The notes under the pieces were generated by a model. That model was not told where the DNA came from and did no database searches. It worked only from the letters and a program-made list of their open reading frames with translations. Below are positions 46,674-55,532 of a stretch of DNA of 64,000 bases, in pieces. The stretch lies in the NCBI RefSeq assembly GCF_016902345.1, contig NZ_JACJLR010000011.1, forward strand, positions 19,212 to 83,211. The letters are read 5' to 3'. Numbering within the stretch: the stretch's first letter is position 1; each line of letters starts with the position of its first letter. Position numbers and translations under genes: made by a program. This DNA is from Mediterraneibacter glycyrrhizinilyticus (GTDB lineage Bacteria; Bacillota; Clostridia; Lachnospirales; Lachnospiraceae).

Positions 46674-47708
46674 ATGTTGAAGAAGATCATAAAAGCAGCG
46701 GCTGTCCTTATTTTCCTTGCAGGTGCCGCAGTACTTATCTATCCCTGGGCGCGAGAAATGTACGGGGCATGGCAGGATGAGCAGCTGGTGGAAGAATTTG
46801 AAAAAATGAAGAGTGCCGGAAACGAACAGACAGATCAATCCGAAACCGGAGAAGGGCAGGAGGCGGGAGAGGGACAGCCTGTGGAAGAAGAGGAAGAAAG
46901 ATTCCCGGAACTCACTCAGGGATCATTTCCCCGGCTCAGAGCGGATATGGAAGCATATAACCGGGAGATCTATGAGAACGGACAGACCGGTCTGCAGGAC
47001 GCATGGAATTATGAGCAGGAAGTCTTCTCTCTGGAAGAGTATGATCTGGACAGTGATGTGATCGGTTATCTGGAGAGTGATGCCATGGACATCTGTCTGC
47101 CTCTCTATGTCGGTGCCTCCTCCGAGCATCTTGCCCAGGGCGCTGCCGTACTGGGGCAGACGAGCATGCCCATTGGGGGCGGGAACACGAACTGCGTGAT
47201 CGCAGGTCATCGGGGGTGGAGAGGCACTCCCATGTTCCGCGACATTGAGGCGCTTCGTGAGGGGGATGTGATCTGGATCACGAATCTGTGGGAGCGCCTG
47301 GCATACAGAGTAGTGCGTATCACTGTGATCACGCCGGATGACATAGACGCTGTGAAGATCGTTGAGGGGCAGGACATGCTGACCCTGTTTACCTGTCATC
47401 CGTATACGAAGAACTATCAGAGGTATGTGGTGTACTGTACACGGACCTATGATGCTGTATATGGGGAGACCGAACAGGAAGCGCCGGAGGAGTCTGACCG
47501 GGAGCTGAGCGGGCTTCTCGATGAGAGACAGGGGGAACATCCGGATTTCGTGTCATCCGGTGAGAGCATCGAAAGGGAGAGAATACTATCTTATGTAGGT
47601 GCGGCGGGTGCGGCGGTGCTCCTTGTTATCCTCGCAGTCCTTCTTGCACTGACATCCGACAGAAAGAAAAAGAGAAGAAAAAAACGGCGCAATAATAGTA
47701 CGCCGTAA
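46674..47708 (+). CDS. Class C sortase (second copy)
   Basis: 344 residues from ATG 46674 (MLKKIIKAAAVLIFLAGAAVLIYPWA). The ribosome site is weak; an in-frame GTG at 46647 or a longer form starting at 46476 inside the first sortase are alternatives. An N-terminal helix, an acidic low-complexity linker, and a putative lid (GLQDAWNYEQ, DAW in place of DPF/DPW) precede the barrel: GYLESDAMDICLPLYVGASSEHLAQGAAVLGQTSMPIGG, AGHRG (His) and LFTCHPYTKNYQRYVVY (Cys, Arg). A C-terminal helix and lysine-rich tail end it. It may process the LPSMG adhesin or anchor the finished pilus. Confidence 0.92.
   Translation: MLKKIIKAAAVLIFLAGAAVLIYPWAREMYGAWQDEQLVEEFEKMKSAGNEQTDQSETGEGQEAGEGQPVEEEEERFPELTQGSFPRLRADMEAYNREIYENGQTGLQDAWNYEQEVFSLEEYDLDSDVIGYLESDAMDICLPLYVGASSEHLAQGAAVLGQTSMPIGGGNTNCVIAGHRGWRGTPMFRDIEALREGDVIWITNLWERLAYRVVRITVITPDDIDAVKIVEGQDMLTLFTCHPYTKNYQRYVVYCTRTYDAVYGETEQEAPEESDRELSGLLDERQGEHPDFVSSGESIERERILSYVGAAGAAVLLVILAVLLALTSDRKKKRRKKRRNNSTP
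47676..47706 (-). terminator. Minus-strand terminator of the XRE gene
   Basis: Read on the minus strand: ACGGCG, an 11-base loop, CGCCGT, then a T-run. It overlaps the end of the second sortase gene. Confidence 0.65.
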
Positions 47709-47770
47709 AAATCCAGTAAAAATCTCTATTTCGTTTCTTTTGTGACAGAGCTGGCGGACAAATATCCGGG

Positions 47771-48022
47771 TCAGGATTTTTGTCCGTCGATCAGCTCACC
47801 ATAGGTTACTCCGAGGACCTCGCAGAGTGCCTTCAATTCAATATCTGTTACATATCTTTTGTTCGTCTCAATTCTGGTGATGACATTTTTATCCATATCG
47901 TATCCATTTAACTGAAGATGATAAGCGAGCATCCGCTGTGAAAAATGATTCTTTTTGCGCAGTTCGATCAGATTTTTGCTGATCAGGTTCTTTTCTCCTG
48001 TCTGTGAGCGTGGTTTTGGCAT
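47771..48022 (-). CDS. Small XRE-family HTH regulator
   Basis: 83 residues that are mostly one helix-turn-helix domain. NLIELRKKNHFSQRMLAYHLQLNGYDMDKNVITRIETNKRYVTDIELKALCEVLGVTYGELI shows the Cro/C1 pattern: a recognition helix ending in ITRIE, then V.D.EL..L..VLGV....L. It is convergent with the pilus operon and divergent from the anchored protein at 48136, so it could control either. Its target is not known. Confidence 0.88.
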   Translation of the reverse strand: MPKPRSQTGEKNLISKNLIELRKKNHFSQRMLAYHLQLNGYDMDKNVITRIETNKRYVTDIELKALCEVLGVTYGELIDGQKS

Positions 48023-48135
48023 GATCTCTTCCTTTCCGGTGAATATTTTTGTCTCATTTTATGCACCGTTTTTATTGATTTTATATAACTTGAAATGTAT
48101 AATCGGTTGTAAAAGTGAGACAAAAGGAAGCAAAC

Positions 48136-48585
48136 ATGACAAAATGTAGAAAAGTGAAGAGCAGACTGGCTGCTGTTGTACTGGTATTTATGGCGGGCGC
48201 AGCTCTGCTCTTTGTGTTTACCGTGAAGTATGATCAGGGGAAAGAAGAGGATTGGGGAATCCCGGACGCGGTCAGCACCGTCTCAGACGGAGAGACGTGC
48301 CGCCTGACTGTGGTGGCGAACTGCAGGGAGATCGAAGACTGTGAAATGTTTGCCGAAAATGTGATCAGGATGTACACAGAGAACGCTTTTCGCTCGATAC
48401 GGATCTCTGATGATCTGGAAGGATGGGCGGAGAGGCTGGATATACGGGTATATCTGCAGAAAAGTGATATCGGTCATGCGGATCCGGTCATGCGGATCCT
48501 CTATGAACCTCCGGACGACGGGAAAGAATATAATGTCAAAGACAACGCAGAAGTATATCGGATAACAATCTTTACTGAAAAATGA
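48136..48585 (+). CDS. Hypothetical membrane-anchored protein
   Basis: 149 residues from ATG 48136 after AAAAGGAAG; an upstream in-frame GTG is weaker. KSRLAAVVLVFMAGAALLFVFTVKY is one N-terminal helix or uncleaved signal anchor. The remaining ~115 residues are predicted extracytoplasmic with alternating strands (TCRLTVVANCREIEDCEMFAENVIRMYTENAF, LDIRVYLQKSDIG). I do not recognise a family. It is divergent from the XRE gene with a 113-base gap, and upstream of htrA. Confidence 0.7.
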   Translation: MTKCRKVKSRLAAVVLVFMAGAALLFVFTVKYDQGKEEDWGIPDAVSTVSDGETCRLTVVANCREIEDCEMFAENVIRMYTENAFRSIRISDDLEGWAERLDIRVYLQKSDIGHADPVMRILYEPPDDGKEYNVKDNAEVYRITIFTEK

Positions 48586-48740
48586 TCTCTGTCTGCCGCA
48601 AAAGAACGATCTGATAAAAGAATCACAGTTTTATGTCTTTTTTGTCATAATTCCTTCACAATTTGATCCTATCTTTTTAAGTGTAAAAAAGAAATGGATC
48701 CGGACAGGATCTTATATCTAAAGAAGAGAGGCAGAGAATC

Positions 48741-50120
48741 ATGAGTGAAGAATATTACAACAATGACATAGAAAGACAGACGGAACGTGATACAGAGACA
48801 GAGAATGTCACAGAAAATCAGCCGGACGGCTTTGTGGAGAACCGTACATTCCAGCCGGATGACCAGGGAATGCAGAGCGGGAGAAAGAAAAAAGAGAAAA
48901 AGCCGATGACGACGGGCCGGAAATGGGTGTCACTCATCGCAATGGCCCTTGTATTCGGACTTGTGGCAGGCGGGACAATGTTCGGTGTCAATACGGCGGC
49001 AGAACATCTGACCGGCAGGGATAAGGCTCAGATCGGACAGACACAGACCACGAGCGCTTCTTCTTCGGGTTCATCAAACAGCAGCGGACAGGGGACTGTG
49101 TCGGAGGTGGCGGCCAACGCCATGCCGTCACTGGTAACGATCTCCACCATGACCGTGGAAGAGATGAGGAATTTCTTTGGCGGGACCCAGCAGTATGAAG
49201 TGGAAGGCGCAGGGACAGGAGTCATTGTCGGGGAAAACGATACCGAACTTCTGATCGCCACGAACTATCATGTGGTAGAGGGCGCAAACAGCCTGTCAGT
49301 CGGATTTGTGGACGAACATAGTGTGGAAGCACAGGTAAAAGGAATGGATGTGGAGAACGATCTTGCAGTCGTATCCGTAAAACTTTCTGATATCCCGGAT
49401 GACACGATGTCTCAGATCAAGATCGCGACCATTGGCAATTCAGATGAACTGCAGCTGGGGGACCAGGTGGTGGCCATCGGAAACGCACTGGGGTACGGAC
49501 AGTCCGTGACGAGCGGATATGTGAGCGCTCTGGACCGTGACCTGACCCTCACCTATGAGGACGGTACCACGATCACTTCCACAGGTCTGATCCAGACGGA
49601 TGCTGCGATCAACTCAGGAAACAGCGGCGGCGCACTTCTGAACATGAAGGGAGAACTGATCGGAATCAATGAGGCGAAGAGCTCTTCTACATCATCAGGT
49701 GCATCTGTGGACAATGTGGGGTTCGCGATCCCGATCGACAAGGCGCAGAGCAGCTTACAGGAGATGATGAACCAGGAGACCAGAGAAAAAGTGGATGAGG
49801 ATCAGGCATCATATCTGGGAATCCAAGGTTCCGATGTAAGTACAGAAGTGTCAGAACTGTACGGTGTCCCATCCGGCGTTGTCGTGGCAGAAGTTGTTGA
49901 GAACGGACCTGCTGCGGACGCAGGCATGCAGAGAGGCGATATCATCACCTCCTTCGACGGACGGACCATCAGCAGTATGGAACAGCTTCAGCAGACACTG
50001 GAGTACTATGCCGCTGGCGAGCAGGTCGACGTCACCGTCCAGCGCTCTGATAACGGAGCATATCAGGAGCAGACCCTCACCGTGACCCTGGGTTCCGCAG
50101 CAGAACTGCAGAACCAGTAA
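48741..50120 (+). CDS. htrA: HtrA/DegP-type S1C serine protease with one PDZ domain
   Basis: 459 residues. A hydrophilic cytoplasmic N-terminus of ~65 residues is followed by one membrane helix (WVSLIAMALVFGLVAGGTMFG) and a Ser-rich linker. The protease domain shows the triad in NYHVVEGA (His), ENDLAVVSV (Asp) and DAAINSGNSGGALLN (Ser). The PDZ domain (GVVVAEVVENGPAADAGMQRGDIITSFDGRTISSMEQLQQTL) ends it. This layout matches Bacillota HtrA, which degrades misfolded proteins outside the membrane under envelope stress. RBS is AGAGAGG. No CssRS-type operator was identified. Confidence 0.96.
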   Translation: MSEEYYNNDIERQTERDTETENVTENQPDGFVENRTFQPDDQGMQSGRKKKEKKPMTTGRKWVSLIAMALVFGLVAGGTMFGVNTAAEHLTGRDKAQIGQTQTTSASSSGSSNSSGQGTVSEVAANAMPSLVTISTMTVEEMRNFFGGTQQYEVEGAGTGVIVGENDTELLIATNYHVVEGANSLSVGFVDEHSVEAQVKGMDVENDLAVVSVKLSDIPDDTMSQIKIATIGNSDELQLGDQVVAIGNALGYGQSVTSGYVSALDRDLTLTYEDGTTITSTGLIQTDAAINSGNSGGALLNMKGELIGINEAKSSSTSSGASVDNVGFAIPIDKAQSSLQEMMNQETREKVDEDQASYLGIQGSDVSTEVSELYGVPSGVVVAEVVENGPAADAGMQRGDIITSFDGRTISSMEQLQQTLEYYAAGEQVDVTVQRSDNGAYQEQTLTVTLGSAAELQNQ

Positions 50121-50465
50121 AAGATACATTTCTTTTAATTTATCTAGGGAGCAGCGCCCTCCGGGCGCGCCCCTCCCGTCCCCCTCCAAAAATCTGCCGG
50201 GGAAGGAAAAGCCCAGCCGGAGGCGTGTGTTGATGGAAGACTGTAGAACGACGCCGGTCCTTAGAGCGCGTCCTTTGCGCTCTTAGTACCGCTGCGTCGT
50301 TCTCCAAGCGAAAGCGGGTCTGACAGCAATACACACCTCCGGCGTACGTTTCTCCTCCCACCGAATTTTCTACTGGACGTATCCACCAATAAGAGGTAAA
50401 ATTAAATAAAATATTGACCGGAAATGGAAAAAATTCTGGGCAAAATGCGGAAAGGAGATAACATT
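50121..50465. repeat. GC-rich structured element (nested inverted repeats) between htrA and the HPr-like gene
   Basis: An outer stem GCCGGAGGCGTGTGTTG (50216-50232) pairs with 50328-50344. Inside, AGAACGACGCCGGT pairs with ACCGCTGCGTCGTTCT and encloses GAGCGC...GCGCTC. A separate hairpin GCGCCCTCCGGGCGC lies near 50154-50168. No coding frame with a ribosome site spans it. The layered stems suggest a structured RNA or a repeat element; it shares no obvious sequence with the elements at 53680 and 63885. The last ~100 bases are an ordinary leader with AAAGGAGAT before the HPr-like start. Confidence 0.65.
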
Positions 50466-50723
50466 ATGAGATCATTTGCGTATGTTATCAATGATAAGGC
50501 GGGGATCCATGCAAGACCTGCCGGAACAGTCGTAAAGACAGCACAGAAATTTGCGTCAGATATTCTAATAAAGAAAGGAGAAAAAGAAGCGGATGCGAAG
50601 AAACTGATGCAGGTCATGGCGCTGGGCGTGAAATACGGCGAGGAGATCACTGTGGAAGTTTCAGGGGATGACGAGGAAACGGCATGTCCAACGGTGGAAG
50701 CGGTTTTCAGAGAGCAGTTATGA
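50466..50723 (+). CDS. HPr-like phosphocarrier lacking the regulatory Ser46
   Basis: 85 residues from ATG 50466 after [19 protein letters not shown] holds the PEP-phosphorylated His15. The usual Ser46 segment (KS-IMGVMSLG in B. subtilis HPr) reads [11 protein letters not shown], so Lys replaces the serine phosphorylated by HprK. The rest of the fold is intact. This is the reverse of Crh, which keeps Ser46 but lacks His15. It could still carry phosphate for a PTS but should not act as a CcpA corepressor through Ser-P. It is next to pyrophosphatase, not to ptsI, so it is probably a paralogue of ptsH. Confidence 0.85.
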   Translation: MRSFAYVINDKAGIHARPAGTVVKTAQKFASDILIKKGEKEADAKKLMQVMALGVKYGEEITVEVSGDDEETACPTVEAVFREQL

Positions 50724-50778
50724 GCGGGAAACATGCAGAAAAAGCGTCGTAAAAAATCGTGGAGGGAAACAGAAGATT

Positions 50779-51324
50779 ATGGGAAATATATGGCATGATA
50801 TAAGTGAAGACAGGATATTTCCGACGGATTTTATTTCCGTGATCGAAATATCAAAGGGAAGTAAGAAAAAATATGAGCTTGACAAAGAGACGGGGCTCAT
50901 CATTCTTGACAGGGTGCTGTATACATCGACACATTACCCGATGAATTACGGGTTTATTCCCAGGACTCTGGGAGACGACGGGGATCCGCTGGATGTGCTG
51001 GTCATGTGCTCTGAGCCTCTGGAGCCGATGACGCTGGTGAGATGCTATCCGATCGGTGTGATGAAGATGACGGACGGAGGCGCGGGAGATGAGAAAGTGA
51101 TCGCGATCCCCTGGGCAGATCCGACCTATGAGGCATATACAGATATTTCTGAACTGCCGAAACATATTTTTGATGAGATCAGGCATTTCTTTACCGTATA
51201 CAAAGATCTGGAAGGAAAGAAGACCGCGGTGAACGAGTTCGAAGGCGCTCTCGGAGCAGTCCGGGTGATCGAGGAATGCATTGAGAGGTACAAAGAGAAA
51301 TACGGGGAAAAACATTCGGAGTAA
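50779..51324 (+). CDS. ppa: Family I inorganic pyrophosphatase
   Basis: 181 residues from ATG 50779. GGAGGG lies 12 bases upstream, slightly far. The soluble PPase core is clear: [53 protein letters not shown] with the D-x-x-x-x-D metal ligands ([11 protein letters not shown]), then [16 protein letters not shown] and [12 protein letters not shown]. It hydrolyses PPi to two phosphates in the cytoplasm. Follows the HPr-like gene closely. Confidence 0.95.
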   Translation: MGNIWHDISEDRIFPTDFISVIEISKGSKKKYELDKETGLIILDRVLYTSTHYPMNYGFIPRTLGDDGDPLDVLVMCSEPLEPMTLVRCYPIGVMKMTDGGAGDEKVIAIPWADPTYEAYTDISELPKHIFDEIRHFFTVYKDLEGKKTAVNEFEGALGAVRVIEECIERYKEKYGEKHSE

Positions 51325-51365
51325 TGGACCGGAAAGATACTACATAGCAAAAGGAGAGATGACTA

Positions 51366-51740
51366 ATGGAAAAATTTGGAGAAAACGTAAAGAAACTTCT
51401 GCTGGCAGGGATCGGCGCAGTGGCTGTCACAGCGGAGAAATCAAAGGACCTTCTCGATGAGATGGTCGAAAAGGGAGAGCTCACTGTCGAGCAGGGCAAA
51501 GTGCTCAACGAAGAACTGAAACACAATATCAAAAAGACCGTCAAAGAAAAGGTCAATGTATCTGTGAAACCGACGTCTCCGGAGGACCTGAGCACTCTTT
51601 TGGATAAGATGACGCCGGAGCAGATCGCTGCCTTAAAAGAGCAGCTTAGCAGGATGGAAAAGGAAGATGCCGTAAAGGAGAAAGAAGACGGCGCGGCAGA
51701 CGCGGATAAGGACCAGGAGAGCACAGATACGGATGAGTAA
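51366..51740 (+). CDS. Phasin-like helical protein
   Basis: 124 residues. A short amphipathic or hydrophobic stretch (VKKLLLAGIGAVAVTAEKSKDLLDEMVEKGELT) leads into charged helices and an acidic tail (KEDAVKEKEDGAADADKDQE). It resembles the phasin-superfamily small proteins often found before ABC1 kinases in Clostridia. RBS is AAAGGAGA. It overlaps the ABC1 kinase gene by 8 bases, so the two are coupled. Role unknown; it may regulate or anchor the kinase. Confidence 0.75.
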   Translation: MEKFGENVKKLLLAGIGAVAVTAEKSKDLLDEMVEKGELTVEQGKVLNEELKHNIKKTVKEKVNVSVKPTSPEDLSTLLDKMTPEQIAALKEQLSRMEKEDAVKEKEDGAADADKDQESTDTDE

Positions 51741-53316
51741 CAGAGAACCGATCGAATACAATTCAAGGCTGAAGGAGATCACAGGAGTCTTAAGAAAGCA
51801 CAATATCACCCGGGGAGTCACGCCGAAGAAACTGAGGCTGATCATCGAGGATCTGGGCCCTACGTTTATCAAGCTGGGCCAGATCATGTCCATGCACTCG
51901 GACATCCTTCCGAAACGATACTGCGATGAGCTGATGAAACTCCGCTCTGATGTGACTCCGATGCCTTTTGAAGAAGTCATAGAGGTGATCGAGGAGTCCT
52001 ATGGCAGGTCATGGAAGAGAGTATTTTCTGAGATCGACCCGGTGCCGCGGGGCTCCGCTTCTATTGCCCAGGTGCACCGGGCTGTCCTGCGCACAGGTGA
52101 GGATGTTGTCGTAAAAGTGCAGCGGAAAGGCATCTATGAGACGATGGCTCGGGATATCGCTCTGCTGCACAAGGCGGTGAAGCTCCTTCCGCCGGTCAGT
52201 ATCAAGGGGATGGCGGACCTGGATCTTGTGCTCGATGAGATGTGGTCTGTCACGAGAGATGAAATGAACTTTCTGACGGAAGCGTCGAATATGGAGGAAT
52301 TTGCCCGCAGGAACAAGGATGTGAACTTTGTGGGAACTCCCATACTCTATCAGCAGTTTACTACGGTCCATGTTCTGGTGATGGAATACATCGACGGCTG
52401 CGGGATCGATGACAAGGATGCTCTTCTTGAGAATGGTTATGACCTGCGGGAGATTGGCACCAAACTGGTGGACAATTATATTAAACAGGTTATGGATGAC
52501 GGCTTCTTTCACGCGGATCCTCATTCGGGGAATGTGAAGATCCGGGAGGGAAAGATCATCTGGATCGATATGGGGATGATGGGAAGGCTCACCGAGCATG
52601 ACCGGGAAGTGATCGGAAAGGCGGTACAGGGGATCGCCCTGAACGATGTGGGGATGATCCTGAACGCGGTCATGGCGATCGGAGAGTTTAAAGAGAAACC
52701 GGATCAGCGGCAGCTCTATGAAGGGATCAGCGCGCTCCTTACAAAGTACGGAAATACCGGCATAGGAAATATCAATGTGGCTGAGGTCATGTCAGATCTT
52801 ATGGATGTGATGAAGGACAATAAGATCAAGATGCCTCACGGGCTGACCATGCTGGCGCGTGGGCTGACCCACATGGAGGGAGTCCTTGCGGACATCGCTC
52901 CGGATATCAACATGGTGGAGATCGCCACGTCCCATATGGCGGGGAATATGTTCCGGGAGTTTAACCTGAAAAAAGAACTGAAGAGCAGTGGCAAGAGTAT
53001 TGTCAAGTCGCTGCGGAAAGCGCTGGATATCCCTTCTCTCGTGGCGGATATGATGCATGAGTATCTCCTGGGACAGGCAAAGATCACTTTGGATCTTCAG
53101 GTCACAAACGATCTCGCACAGCTTCTCAGGCGGCTGGTCCGCAATATCGTCATGGGGTTGTGGGTGATGGCCCTGCTGATCAGTTCCAGTATCATCTGTA
53201 CCACGGATATGACGCCGAAAGTATTCGGAATCCCGGCGCTCGGTGCGTTCGGGTACCTGCTGGCGTTTGTCATCGTGATGTACGTGTTTATAAAACATAT
53301 GTTGTCGAGAAAATGA
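51733..53316 (+). CDS. ABC1/AarF/UbiB-family atypical kinase
   Basis: 527 residues. The KxGQ helix is seen as [33 protein letters not shown], the Ala-rich nucleotide loop as [15 protein letters not shown], the catalytic Lys in [11 protein letters not shown] in VLVMEYIDG, catalytic Asp/Asn in [12 protein letters not shown] and the metal Asp in [11 protein letters not shown]. Two C-terminal membrane helices follow ([20 protein letters not shown] and [15 protein letters not shown]). In respirers UbiB supports ubiquinone synthesis; a fermenting Clostridium probably makes no ubiquinone, so another lipid role is likely. It precedes the trp operon but has a separate transcript. Confidence 0.93.
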   Translation: MSNREPIEYNSRLKEITGVLRKHNITRGVTPKKLRLIIEDLGPTFIKLGQIMSMHSDILPKRYCDELMKLRSDVTPMPFEEVIEVIEESYGRSWKRVFSEIDPVPRGSASIAQVHRAVLRTGEDVVVKVQRKGIYETMARDIALLHKAVKLLPPVSIKGMADLDLVLDEMWSVTRDEMNFLTEASNMEEFARRNKDVNFVGTPILYQQFTTVHVLVMEYIDGCGIDDKDALLENGYDLREIGTKLVDNYIKQVMDDGFFHADPHSGNVKIREGKIIWIDMGMMGRLTEHDREVIGKAVQGIALNDVGMILNAVMAIGEFKEKPDQRQLYEGISALLTKYGNTGIGNINVAEVMSDLMDVMKDNKIKMPHGLTMLARGLTHMEGVLADIAPDINMVEIATSHMAGNMFREFNLKKELKSSGKSIVKSLRKALDIPSLVADMMHEYLLGQAKITLDLQVTNDLAQLLRRLVRNIVMGLWVMALLISSSIICTTDMTPKVFGIPALGAFGYLLAFVIVMYVFIKHMLSRK

Positions 53317-53326
53317 CAGAATTTTC

Positions 53327-53355
53327 TTGATATTGGACACAACAGGTGATAAAGT
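53327..53355 (+). promoter_or_regulatory. Promoter of the trp operon
   Basis: TTGATA at 53327-53332, a 17-base spacer, TAAAGT at 53350-53355, just upstream of the T-box. Confidence 0.5.
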
Positions 53356-53361
53356 TCAAAA

Positions 53362-53660
53362 AACACAATATTGCTTTAAACCGTTGAAGCGGAGATCAAA
53401 GCAGTCATGCGCGCACAGAGAGTCCGGGAAGGTGAGAGCCGGGTCGAGATGCAGTCTGCCAAATGGACCGCGGAGGGCGCAGTCAAAGGACTTTCTGTCT
53501 GAGTATTCTGCGACGTGTGGGCATACGTCAGTTGCCGGGGATATGTTGGTATCCTGCAGAGCGCACGGGGAATCCCGTGAATCAAGGTGGCACCGCGGAA
53601 TCTTTTTAGAATTACCGTCCTTGACAGAATCGTCGTATTCTGTCAGGGACTTTTATTTTG
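53362..53660 (+). promoter_or_regulatory. Tryptophan-responsive T-box leader with terminator
   Basis: The T-box sequence AGGTGGCACCGCGG (53585-53598) is the conserved antiterminator bulge; TGGC fits the G discriminator of tRNA-Trp. Stem I begins near 53385 and includes AGAGAGTCCGGGAAGGTGAGAGCCGG. The specifier loop reads AAATGGACC with UGG (Trp) at 53464-53466. The terminator follows: GTCCTTGACAGAAT (53617-53630), CGTCGT, ATTCTGTCAGGGAC (53637-53650), then TTTTATTTT. Uncharged tRNA-Trp should allow read-through into the trp genes. Confidence 0.94.
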
Positions 53661-53679
53661 TCCAAAAGTCCGATGTGCG

Positions 53680-53780
53680 CCGGAAATGGTAATGGCCGAT
53701 TTGCAAGCTGGCTTGCAGAAATCGGGCGTTGCCGTTTCCGGCATAGGGCGGACGCCCGCAGCGAGAAGAAGCGCAGAGCG
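53680..53780 (+). repeat. Structured repeat element (copy 1), ATAGGGCG family
   Basis: A long branched hairpin: GCCGGAAATGGTAATG (53680-53695) pairs with 53727-53742, enclosing GCAAGC-TG-GCTTGC. It is followed by ATAGGGCGGACGCCCGCAGCGAG and a purine-rich tail. The 63885 copy has the same order with ATAGGGCG-N3-GCCCGC. It lies just past the T-box terminator, and TrpE-like coding sequence resumes right after it. Confidence 0.7.
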
Positions 53781-54892
53781 CGGAGGACAGACAGAGGTGG
53801 GGAAGATATTCTTTTCTCGGCTATGATCCGTCTGTGGAGGTCACATGTACGGATGGGATGCTGACGGTCACGGAAGGAAAAGAGGAAGAGCAGAAGCGGA
53901 GCAGGACATTTCCTGTGGAACACCCGGGCGAAGTGCTGCGGAGGCCCCTGGATGAGTACCGGACTCCGGCAGTGGAAGATCTGCCGCCGTTTACCGGTGG
54001 GCTGGTGGGATATTTCGCATACGACCATGTCAAATATGCGGAACCCTCCTTGAAGAGCGTGCTCGCTTCATCAGGAGAAGGAAAGGGATTCCGGGATGTG
54101 GACCTGATGCTTTTTGACAAGGTGATCGTATTTGATAACTACAGGCAGAAGCTGATCCTGGTCACGGGCGTCAGCCTGACGGGAGATCTGGATGAAAACT
54201 GCCTTGAGGCGGAAAGGAAACTGAATGAAATGGAGCGCCTGATCCAAAGTCAGGCAAAAGCAGATTTCCGTCCGCTGGTCCTCAAAGAAGAGTTTCAGCC
54301 GGCAAAGGACCGGGAAGAATACGTCCGGATGGTGGAAAAAGCGAAGGAATATATCCGGGAGGGGGATATCTTTCAGGTGGTGCTGTCGAATCCTTTGACT
54401 GCGAAAGCTGAAGGAAGCCTGTTCGATACGTACCGGGTGTTGAGGACCATGAATCCTTCTCCGTACATGTTCTACTTTTCCAGCGATGACATCGAAGCTG
54501 CCGGGGCATCACCGGAGACGCTGGCAAAGATGGTGGACGGAAAATTGTTCACTTTTCCTCTGGCGGGGACCCGGCCGAGGGGGAGGACGAAGGAAGAAGA
54601 CCAGACGCTGGAAGCAGAGCTTTTGAGAGATGAGAAGGAACTCTCTGAGCACAACATGCTGGTGGATCTGGGGAGAAATGATATCGGAAAGATCAGCGTA
54701 CCGGGGAGCGTGCGGGTGGAAAAGTACCTGGGGATCGAGCGGTTTTCCCATGTGATGCACATCGGGTCCACGGTGTCCGGACAGATCCGGCAGGACCGGG
54801 ACAGTGTTCCGGAAAAAGAATTTGACGAATGTCTGAACAAAGCGGGGGCAGTCCTCCAGGCTGTCCGGTCCGCGGAAGGAGGTCTGGGATGA
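53747..54892 (+). pseudogene. trpE: Anthranilate synthase component I, decayed trpE
   Basis: The frame opens after TAG 53744. TrpE homology starts at RWGRYSFLGYDPSVEV (from ~53795), so the first ~45-50 residues of the normal ~490 are missing and there is no ATG with a ribosome site. The frame then runs clean through FTGGLVGYFAYD, REGDIFQVVLSN, LAGTRPRGRT and HNMLVDLGRNDIG to HIGSTVSGQIRQDRD. There it jumps straight to SVPEKEFDECLNKAGAVLQAV. The ~75 residues normally between these (LPAGTLSGAPK, GGAIGY, DTCIAIR, SGAGIVADS) are absent, removing chorismate- and Mg-binding residues. The deletion is in frame. The remnant overlaps trpG (ATGA). It cannot be an active synthase. Confidence 0.88.
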
Positions 54893-55476
54893 TCCTGTTG
54901 ATCGATAACTACGACAGTTTTGTATATAATCTTTACCAGTTTATTGCGGAGACGGGACAGGAAGTAAGGATCGTGAGAAACGATGAGATGACATCAGAAG
55001 AGGTGATGGAGATGAGAACGGATGCGGTGGTCATTTCACCTGGACCGGGAAAACCCGGGGACGCCGGAATCTGCGTGGAACTGATCCAAAGAGCAGAGGG
55101 AAGGATCCCCGTCCTGGGGGTGTGTCTGGGACATCAGGCGATCGCAGAGGCGTACGGGGCGGAGGTGGTGCATGCAGGGAAGCTGATGCACGGGAAGACT
55201 TCTGTTCTGAGGGATGTGCAAGACAGTGTGCTGTTTCGGGATATTCCGGGACCGATCCAGGTGGCAAGATACCATTCCCTGGCGGTTCGGGAGGAGACTC
55301 TTCCGGAGGAGATCCGGGTAACTGCGAGAGCGGAGGATGGAGAAGTCATGGCGATGGAACATCGGAGATATGATGTATACGGAGTACAGTTTCATCCGGA
55401 ATCCGTGATGACCCCGCAGGGATACAAAATGATCGAAAATTTTATCCGCTCGGTCACTGCGCAGGCAAAGGCGTGA
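54889..55476 (+). CDS. trpG: Anthranilate synthase component II (glutamine amidotransferase)
   Basis: 195 residues from ATG 54889, which overlaps the trpE stop. GGAAGGAGG precedes it. [47 protein letters not shown] (nucleophile Cys), RYHSLAV and [23 protein letters not shown] (His/Glu) are the class I amidotransferase marks. It supplies ammonia to TrpE or, in some organisms, to PabB. Intact, although its partner trpE is broken. Confidence 0.96.
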   Translation: MILLIDNYDSFVYNLYQFIAETGQEVRIVRNDEMTSEEVMEMRTDAVVISPGPGKPGDAGICVELIQRAEGRIPVLGVCLGHQAIAEAYGAEVVHAGKLMHGKTSVLRDVQDSVLFRDIPGPIQVARYHSLAVREETLPEEIRVTARAEDGEVMAMEHRRYDVYGVQFHPESVMTPQGYKMIENFIRSVTAQAKA

Positions 55477-55532
55477 CGGAGCAGAAAAGAATGGTGAGAA
55501 ATAAAAAGCAGAATAGCAGGAGGCAGAAGAGC

